Below are positions 5,463 through 9,737 of a DNA stretch of 9,737 nt, one piece after another. The stretch comes from Bifidobacteriaceae bacterium (GTDB taxonomy: Bacteria > Actinomycetota > Actinomycetes > Actinomycetales > WQXJ01). Under the pieces are notes generated by a model that saw nothing but the letters and a program-made list of their open reading frames with translations, did no database searches and was not told the origin of the DNA. The position numbers were made by a program, and so were the translations under genes. The DNA lies in NCBI GenBank assembly GCA_031266115.1, contig JAISBQ010000085.1, forward strand, positions 1 to 9,737, in the 5' to 3' direction. Position 1 is the first letter of the stretch; every line of letters starts with the position of its first letter.

Positions 5463-7027
5463 CTGATACCCCGTACGATCGGGCCGCCAGGCGAGCTGCC
5501 AGCGTCGAGGAGAAGAACCAGCGGCTCACCCGTTCGCTCATGGAGGCGCGGGACAGGCTGCGTGAGTTGAGCGAACAGCTCGACGCCCTTCACCGTCCAC
5601 CCGGCTCGTACGCCGTGTTTCTCAGCGCACATTCGGATGGCACGGCAGACGTGATCGCCCAGGGGCGCCGCGCTCACGTCGCGGTCAGCGCCGCCGTCTC
5701 GTTGGCCTCTCTCGCGCCCGGCCAGACCGTTCGGCTCAACGAATCGATGGCGTTGGTCGAGGCGGGAGGATTCGAGCGGGTCGGAGAGGTCGCCACCGTC
5801 AAAGAGGTCCTGTCCGAGGACAGAGTCCTCGTGGTGGGACGCGCCGAGGACGAACGGGTGGTCCGCCGCGCCGGCTCACTGACCGGGGTGCGGCTGCGCG
5901 CCGGGGATGCGCTGACCGTGGACACACGCTCGGATTTCGCGTTCGAGGTCATCGCGAGGTCCCAGATTCAGGACCTCATCCTCGACGACGTTCCGGATGT
6001 CGACTATTCGCGGATCGGCGGACTCGGGCCGCAGCTTCGCCAGCTCCGCGACGCTGTGGAGCTCCCGTTTGCTCACCCGGAGCTGTACAGGGCCCACGGC
6101 TTGCGGCCCCCCAAGGGTGTTCTGCTGTACGGCCCACCCGGCTGCGGCAAGACCCTCATGGCCAAGGCGGTGGCCGGCGTCTTGGCGCGGGCGCGGGGCG
6201 GCACGTCCTTCTTCCTCAACATCAAGGGACCAGAGCTCCTCAACAAGTACGTGGGAGAGACCGAACGCCACATCCGCCAGATCTTTGCTCGCGCACGCGA
6301 CCGGGCGGCGGGTGGGGATGTCGTGGTCGTGTTCTTCGACGAAATGGAATCGTTGTTCCGCACTCGCGGCACTGGAGTGTCCTCCGATGTGGAGACCACG
6401 GTGGTCCCGCAACTGCTCGCCGAGATCGACGGCGTCGAATCGCTGGACAACGTCATCGTCATCGGGGCTTCCAACAGGGAAGACATGATCGATCCTGCTA
6501 TCTTGCGTCCCGGGCGTCTGGACGTAAAGATTCAGGTGGACCGTCCCGACGATGTCGCCGCACGGGAGATCTTCGCCAAGTACCTCACCGCCGAGCTGCC
6601 CATCCATGCCTCGGAGCTGGCAGCCCACGGCGGCGACGCCGATGCGGCCGTGGCAGCGATGATCGATACGGTGGTCCGCCGCATGTATGCCGCCGATGAC
6701 GCAGGACAGTTCCTGGAGGTGACCTACGCCTCCGGAGACAAGGAGATCCTCTACTTCAAGGACTTCGCGTCCGGTGCCATGATCCGCAACATCGTGGACC
6801 GTGCCAAGACCATGGCGATCAAGGCGTTGATCGACGACGGCGAACGCGGACTGACCAGCACCCACCTGGTGAGGAGTTGTCAGCGCGAATTCGCCGAGAA
6901 CGAGACCTTGCCCGGGACCGCCAACCCCGATGATTGGACGCGGGTGGCCGGAAAAAAGGGCGAACGGATCACGTTTATCCGAACAATTGGCGACAGAGGC
7001 TCGGCCACAGCCCGTCAACTCGCATAG
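5459..7027 (+). CDS. arc: Proteasome-associated-type AAA+ ATPase ARC (Mpa homologue) without a docking tail
   Basis: The 522-residue protein belongs to the ARC/Mpa family: hexameric unfoldases that bind Pup through an N-terminal coiled coil and, where a 20S proteasome exists, feed pupylated proteins into it. Visible parts are a predicted coiled coil at about 10-45, two OB folds at about 50-190 and Walker A GPPGCGKT at 225-232. They also include pore loop KYVG at 263-266, Walker B with Asp294-Glu295, a sensor region at ASNRE and the RPGR arginine-finger segment. The core is closely similar to mycobacterial Mpa, but both ends are shorter (Mpa is about 609 residues). The C-terminus ends in ATARQLA about ten residues after the conserved GERI-x-x-IRT segment. 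The Gly-Gln-Tyr-Leu docking motif that ends Mpa is absent. The neighbouring dop-pup-prcBA-pafA genes expected downstream are also absent. It may act as a proteasome-independent, Pup-dependent unfoldase, as reported in corynebacteria, or Pup genes may lie elsewhere. Confidence 0.92.
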   Translation: MTDTPYDRAARRAASVEEKNQRLTRSLMEARDRLRELSEQLDALHRPPGSYAVFLSAHSDGTADVIAQGRRAHVAVSAAVSLASLAPGQTVRLNESMALVEAGGFERVGEVATVKEVLSEDRVLVVGRAEDERVVRRAGSLTGVRLRAGDALTVDTRSDFAFEVIARSQIQDLILDDVPDVDYSRIGGLGPQLRQLRDAVELPFAHPELYRAHGLRPPKGVLLYGPPGCGKTLMAKAVAGVLARARGGTSFFLNIKGPELLNKYVGETERHIRQIFARARDRAAGGDVVVVFFDEMESLFRTRGTGVSSDVETTVVPQLLAEIDGVESLDNVIVIGASNREDMIDPAILRPGRLDVKIQVDRPDDVAAREIFAKYLTAELPIHASELAAHGGDADAAVAAMIDTVVRRMYAADDAGQFLEVTYASGDKEILYFKDFASGAMIRNIVDRAKTMAIKALIDDGERGLTSTHLVRSCQREFAENETLPGTANPDDWTRVAGKKGERITFIRTIGDRGSATARQLA

Positions 7028-7030
7028 GAT
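7025..7030 (+). promoter_or_regulatory. -10 element for the ABC exporter operon
   Basis: TAGGAT overlaps the arc stop codon and matches the actinobacterial -10 consensus, giving a start near 7037 and a leader of about 65 nt. The -35 region is not recognisable. Since no terminator separates arc from the exporter, read-through from trmI-arc is also likely. Confidence 0.45.
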
Positions 7031-7091
7031 GTGGACACCCAGGGGCAGTCGAAGTCGAGTCGATGGGGAGTCAATCGTGAGCCGTGATCAC

Positions 7092-7096
7092 GGAGG
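7092..7096 (+). promoter_or_regulatory. Shine-Dalgarno choosing the ABC ATPase start
   Basis: GGAGG lies 7 nt before the GTG at 7104. The surrounding GGAGGTGTCG is repeated exactly before the permease ATG at 8048, which supports this start. A competing GTG at 7077 has a weaker GGGGAG 6 nt upstream and would add nine residues. Confidence 0.5.
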
Positions 7097-7103
7097 TGTC
7101 GCC

Positions 7104-8051
7104 GTGACCCCGTCCGAGTCGGACGCGGTGATCCATGTGCGCGCCATGGCCAAGGCCTACGGGCCGGTGCGCGCGCTTCGCGATGTGGACCTGGACGTCT
7201 ATCCCGGCGAGTGCGTGGCTGTCCTCGGGCCGAATGGCGCCGGGAAGACCACGATGATCGAGATCCTTGAGGGGTTCCGCTCGGCCGATGCGGGAACCGT
7301 GCGTGTGCTGGGCAAGGACCCCGCGCGGGCCGGAGCGGCGTGGCGCGAACGGATCGGTGCCGTCTTCCAGAACTCCGGATCGCTGCCCAACCAGACTGTA
7401 TGGGAGATCGTCAACCATTGGTCGGGGTACTACCGCGCGGGCCGGGATCCTACCGAGGTGATCACCACGGTAGGTCTGGAACACAAGGCTGAGGCGCGGG
7501 TCAGCTCGCTGTCCGGTGGCTTGCGCCGCCGGCTCGAATTCGCCCTGGCGATCATCGGGCGGCCGCAACTGCTGTTCCTCGACGTGCCCACAGCCGGCCT
7601 CGACCCGGTCTCCCGGCGCTCCTCCTGGGAACTCATTCGGCGTATGAAGCACGCCGGGACCACGATGCTGCTGTGCACCCACTATCTGGACGAGGCGGCT
7701 CAACTCGCCGACAGACTCGTGGTCATCGTCGCCGGGCGCGTGGTCGCTGTCGACACTCCGGACCGCCTCGGCGGTGAACACCGCGGTGAGACGGCAGTCC
7801 GCTGGCGCGACGAGGGCCGGGTACACGAGGCACGCACGGCGGATCCTGCCGCATTTGTCGCGGGGTTGGCCACCCGTCTGGGTGGTTCGATCGACGGGCT
7901 GGAGGTGCTGCGGCCCACCCTTGAGGACGCCTATGTGGTGCTTCTCGGCCATGTCTCAGGTACGGCGGGGCAGCCGGCCCGTCCGGTGGGGGCCACTAGT
8001 GGACCGGTGAGGTCGCCCGGAGGGCTGAAGCGGACGGGAGGTGTCGGATGA
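7104..8051 (+). CDS. ABC-2 type exporter, ATP-binding subunit with altered Walker B
   Basis: The 315-residue protein is the nucleotide-binding subunit of a drug/antibiotic-type (DrrA-like) ABC exporter, acting on the inner face of the membrane with the permease encoded next. Walker A is GPNGAGKT at 42-49, the Q-loop glutamine is at 89, the signature is LSGGL at 136-140 (Leu in place of the usual Gln), and the H-loop His is at 193. Walker B reads FLDVPTAGLDP, with Val161 where the catalytic glutamate of the usual Asp-Glu-Pro-Thr belongs; the codon is GTG, one base from GAG. In a transporter with two identical ATPases both sites would be affected, so turnover could be slow or absent, unless this is a sequence error. 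A C-terminal accessory region follows, ending in a low-complexity Pro/Gly tail. The stop codon overlaps the permease start (ATGA). The substrate cannot be read from the sequence. The alternative start at 7077 is possible. Confidence 0.88.
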   Translation: MTPSESDAVIHVRAMAKAYGPVRALRDVDLDVYPGECVAVLGPNGAGKTTMIEILEGFRSADAGTVRVLGKDPARAGAAWRERIGAVFQNSGSLPNQTVWEIVNHWSGYYRAGRDPTEVITTVGLEHKAEARVSSLSGGLRRRLEFALAIIGRPQLLFLDVPTAGLDPVSRRSSWELIRRMKHAGTTMLLCTHYLDEAAQLADRLVVIVAGRVVAVDTPDRLGGEHRGETAVRWRDEGRVHEARTADPAAFVAGLATRLGGSIDGLEVLRPTLEDAYVVLLGHVSGTAGQPARPVGATSGPVRSPGGLKRTGGVG

Positions 8052-8956
8052 AGCGATGGGCCGGACCGGTGGTCGACCAGCGAGCCGAGGCCCTCATGGC
8101 CAACGCCCCGGCTACCGATGCTGAACGCAGAACCCACGGCCGCAGGTCGATTATCCGCGGCGCAGCACGGCAGGTCCGCATGGAGTTGCTTACCTATGCT
8201 CGCGAGCCCATCGCGATCGTGTTCATCTTCGCCTATCCCATCCTCATGATGACGCTCTTCTCCTCGACCTTCGCCGGCGTTAGGGAGTACATCGGCCCGG
8301 GCGGGCAGGACGGAGTGAGCTTCGCGCAGTATTTCCTGCCCGGAGTTGTCGCCACCGCCGTGGTCCTGTCCTCGGTCCAACTCATCGGCATTCAAGTGGC
8401 CCAGGACCGTGAGACGGGGATGCTCAAGCGCCTGCGCGCCACGCCAATGCCGCCGCTCGTCTACTTCCTCGGGTTGCTTGGCCAGGTGATCCTGGCGCTC
8501 GCCCTACAGCTGGTGATCCTGCTGGTGGCGGCCCGACTGGTCTGGGATGTGACCCTGCCAACCACTCCGTCAGCGTGGGTGACGTTCACCTGGGTGTGTC
8601 TCACCTCGGCCGCGGCTGGCGCCTCGGCGGGGATCGCCATCGGCGGCCTGATGCCCTCGGCTCGTGCCGCCAACGCCTTCCTGATCCCGTTCCTCCTGCT
8701 CTTGCAGTTCATCTCGGGGGTCTTCATCGCCTTCCCGGACCTCCCGGCATGGATGCAGAATCTGTCCGCGATGTTCTCCCTCAAGTGGACCGCGCAGGGG
8801 CTTCGGTCGGTCTTCCTTCCCGAGGCCTTTGCGGCGGCGGAGCAGACCGGTTCGTGGCAGCTGGGCCTGACGGCCGTGGTGCTGGGGGTATGGATCCTCG
8901 TGTGGGGGGCAGTTGCCCTGCGTACCTTCCGCTGGCTCCCCAGAGGCGCCAGCTAG
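8048..8956 (+). CDS. ABC-2 type exporter, permease subunit
   Basis: The 302-residue integral membrane protein has six predicted membrane segments, near residues 55-74, 96-116, 137-161, 175-200, 208-229 and 271-293. A cytoplasmic N-terminal tail of about 50 residues precedes the first one. The sequence RETGMLKRLRATP at 121-133 is the conserved cytoplasmic loop of ABC-2 permeases (DrrB/NodJ type) that contacts the ATPase. The ATG at 8048 is preceded by GGGAGG at 6-nt spacing and overlaps the ATPase stop by 4 nt, so the two are translationally coupled. Such pairs export drugs, lipids or glycoconjugates; nothing here points to the substrate. Its stop codon lies at the edge of a decayed ATPase gene on the other strand. 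Confidence 0.9.
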   Translation: MKRWAGPVVDQRAEALMANAPATDAERRTHGRRSIIRGAARQVRMELLTYAREPIAIVFIFAYPILMMTLFSSTFAGVREYIGPGGQDGVSFAQYFLPGVVATAVVLSSVQLIGIQVAQDRETGMLKRLRATPMPPLVYFLGLLGQVILALALQLVILLVAARLVWDVTLPTTPSAWVTFTWVCLTSAAAGASAGIAIGGLMPSARAANAFLIPFLLLLQFISGVFIAFPDLPAWMQNLSAMFSLKWTAQGLRSVFLPEAFAAAEQTGSWQLGLTAVVLGVWILVWGAVALRTFRWLPRGAS

Positions 8957-9299
8957 TGTCCCGAACAACGACGTCCACCTCGTGGTCCCCGTCCTAGGTT
9001 CGCATGGGGAACACGTCTGTTCGTGCCACTGATGCGGCCACGCTCAGCGGTTGGGCGATCAACGATTCGACCAACGCTCCCAGGAACGTCGACCCGCCCC
9101 GCCGCACGGGCCCACCGCCGTGTATCGACGACTCAGCGGTCGCGCCAACGAAGACAGCAGCCAGCGCCGGGTCAACCAGATGATGTTTCGGAGCCTGCCC
9201 CAAGCGCTTCAGATGCCTCGATCCCGGTAGCCACGCGTCACGCGGATTGAGCACCCAGATGCACCGCAGCAAGTCACGGTAGACCGTGGCCGCTTCTCG
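8957..9299 (-). pseudogene. Remnant of a DUF4143-domain AAA ATPase (minus strand, nonsense and truncations)
   Basis: Read on the minus strand, the frame from about 9299 spells AATVYRDLL, then LNPRDAWLPGSRHLKRLG, APKHHLVDPALAA, TFLGALVESL and VFPMRT. An in-frame TAG at 8994-8996 follows, and the frame continues as DGDHEVDVVVRD up to the permease stop codon. This order matches the C-terminal DUF4143 half of the AAA ATPases (roughly 400 residues) common in actinobacteria. In those I recall a Lys-His-His-Leu-x-Asp-Pro-Ala-Leu-Ala-Ala motif and an Arg-Thr-x-x-Gly-x-His-Glu-Val-Asp motif. Only about 115 residues remain: the ATPase half and the tail are missing, and one stop interrupts the remainder. 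The upstream break coincides with the first palindromic element B (9306 on). A fragment-only product from 9272 to 8994 is unlikely to be functional. Confidence 0.75.
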
Positions 9300-9305
9300 G
9301 GAGTT

Positions 9306-9366
9306 GCCGAGTTTCAGGTTTGCGGGCCGAAACCGGGTCCAGGAGCCCGCAAAGGTGAAACTCGGC
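9306..9366. repeat. Palindromic element B, copy 1 (61 nt)
   Basis: Arms 9306-9327 and 9345-9366 pair over 11 bp (GCCGAGTTTCA) and 9 bp (TTTGCGGGC), with an unpaired GG opposite GG between them. A 17-nt apical region is closed by the inner stem. The arms and the internal GG/GG mismatch recur in copy 2, 83 nt further on in the same orientation. The left end stands at the point where the ATPase pseudogene loses similarity, so insertion of this element may have broken that gene. Confidence 0.85.
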
Positions 9367-9388
9367 GACGGATCTGGGGTCCGCCATC

Positions 9389-9449
9389 GGCGAGTTTCAG
9401 GTTTGCGGGCCGAAACGGCCGGTTTCAGCCCGCAAAGGTGAAACTCGGC
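9389..9449. repeat. Palindromic element B, copy 2 (61 nt)
   Basis: This copy has the same arms as copy 1, with one outer mismatch at 9390, and the same internal GG opposite GG (9400-9401 and 9437-9438). The apical part is better folded than in copy 1: GAAAC 9412-9416 pairs with GTTTC 9422-9426 around a 5-nt GGCCG loop, after a single C/A mismatch. This is probably closer to the ancestral form. No open reading frame of note overlaps it, and no U-tract follows. Confidence 0.85.
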
Positions 9450-9451
9450 AA

Positions 9452-9737
9452 TCCATCACAGGACATGGGTCGCCGTGGGGGTGGGCAGTTCGGCCCTATC
9501 CGTGTGGTGTTGGCGCTGGTCCGGTAGCAACCATGGACGATGCCGGGCCCTCCTTCCCGCATCATCCCAGGTCACAGCTCTGACGGAATAGCTGTCAGGT
9601 CGGCGAGTGAACCAGGCCAGCGCCAGCTGCCAACCGCCAGCGGCGTCCGCAAGGTCCCGCGGGGGTCACATGCCCGTGGCGGCCACGGCGGCGCGAGTTC
9701 GCCGCGGTACCGACACGCCGCCAATACCGTGGTGCCC
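9452..9737. other. Unassigned 3' stretch
   Basis: No long open frame, RNA gene or known motif is recognisable on either strand up to the window edge. Small structures are visible: a 6-bp dyad (ACAGCT/AGCTGT, around 9574-9595) and a GC-rich hairpin near 9687-9708. Neither is distinctive for this base composition. It may be further decayed gene material, like the pseudogene to its left. Confidence 0.4.

Noticed and set aside
5876..7018. Long open frame of 380 codons on the minus strand across arc
   Set aside because: It is antisense to a strongly conserved ATPase, with no recognisable domain, and is explained by GC-rich codon bias of the real gene.
9023..9250. 75-codon plus-strand frame after the permease
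   Set aside because: It is antisense to the recognisable DUF4143 ATPase remnant and has no motif of its own.
9680..9737. Possible tRNA or RNA gene because of the GAGTTCGCC segment and GC-rich hairpin
   Set aside because: No acceptor stem, anticodon arm or T-arm can be assembled around it. It looks like chance structure in GC-rich DNA.

Overview
This is a high-GC actinobacterial chromosomal segment. The lineage call rests on an ARC/Mpa-type proteasomal ATPase gene, a family largely confined to Actinomycetota. A mycobacterial-type TrmI gene lies just upstream, starts are mostly GTG, and hairpin terminators lack U-tracts. The genus cannot be fixed from the sequence. A host- or mucus-associated lineage is possible because of the large FIVAR/Big_2 surface protein, but this is only an inference.

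Layout, left to right. (1) 1-2991, plus strand: the 3' part of a very large secreted repeat protein, with about 11 FIVAR repeats, an acidic Pro/Thr/Asp linker and two lysine-rich Big_2 Ig-like domains. It is open at the left edge. (2) 2992-3329: a convergent intergenic region with a terminator hairpin, two copies of a long palindromic element (53-55 nt) and a small terminator candidate for the opposite strand. (3) 3330-4337, minus strand: a Rossmann-fold oxidoreductase of the 2,4-diaminopentanoate dehydrogenase/DapB-like family. (4) 4338-4466: a divergent promoter region. (5) 4467-7027, plus strand: trmI (tRNA m1A58 methyltransferase), probably leaderless, overlapping arc by 4 nt. (6) 7028-8956, plus strand: a two-gene ABC-2 type exporter (ATPase and permease, 4-nt overlap) with its own probable promoter. 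(7) 8957-9737: no intact gene. It holds the decayed remnant of a DUF4143-type AAA ATPase on the minus strand, two copies of a second palindromic element (61 nt), and about 285 nt in which I recognise nothing.

How the genes relate: trmI-arc is the conserved front end of the actinobacterial pupylation/proteasome locus. Here dop, pup, prcB, prcA and pafA do not follow; an exporter operon occupies that place. The ARC protein is short and lacks the C-terminal Gly-Gln-Tyr-Leu-type motif that docks onto the 20S proteasome. Together these suggest a proteasome-independent unfoldase, as described in corynebacteria. The exporter is unusual in that the Walker B catalytic glutamate of its ATPase is a valine. 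The two noncoding stretches each carry a pair of long hairpin repeats of different sequence but similar construction, and these are the least explained elements in the window.
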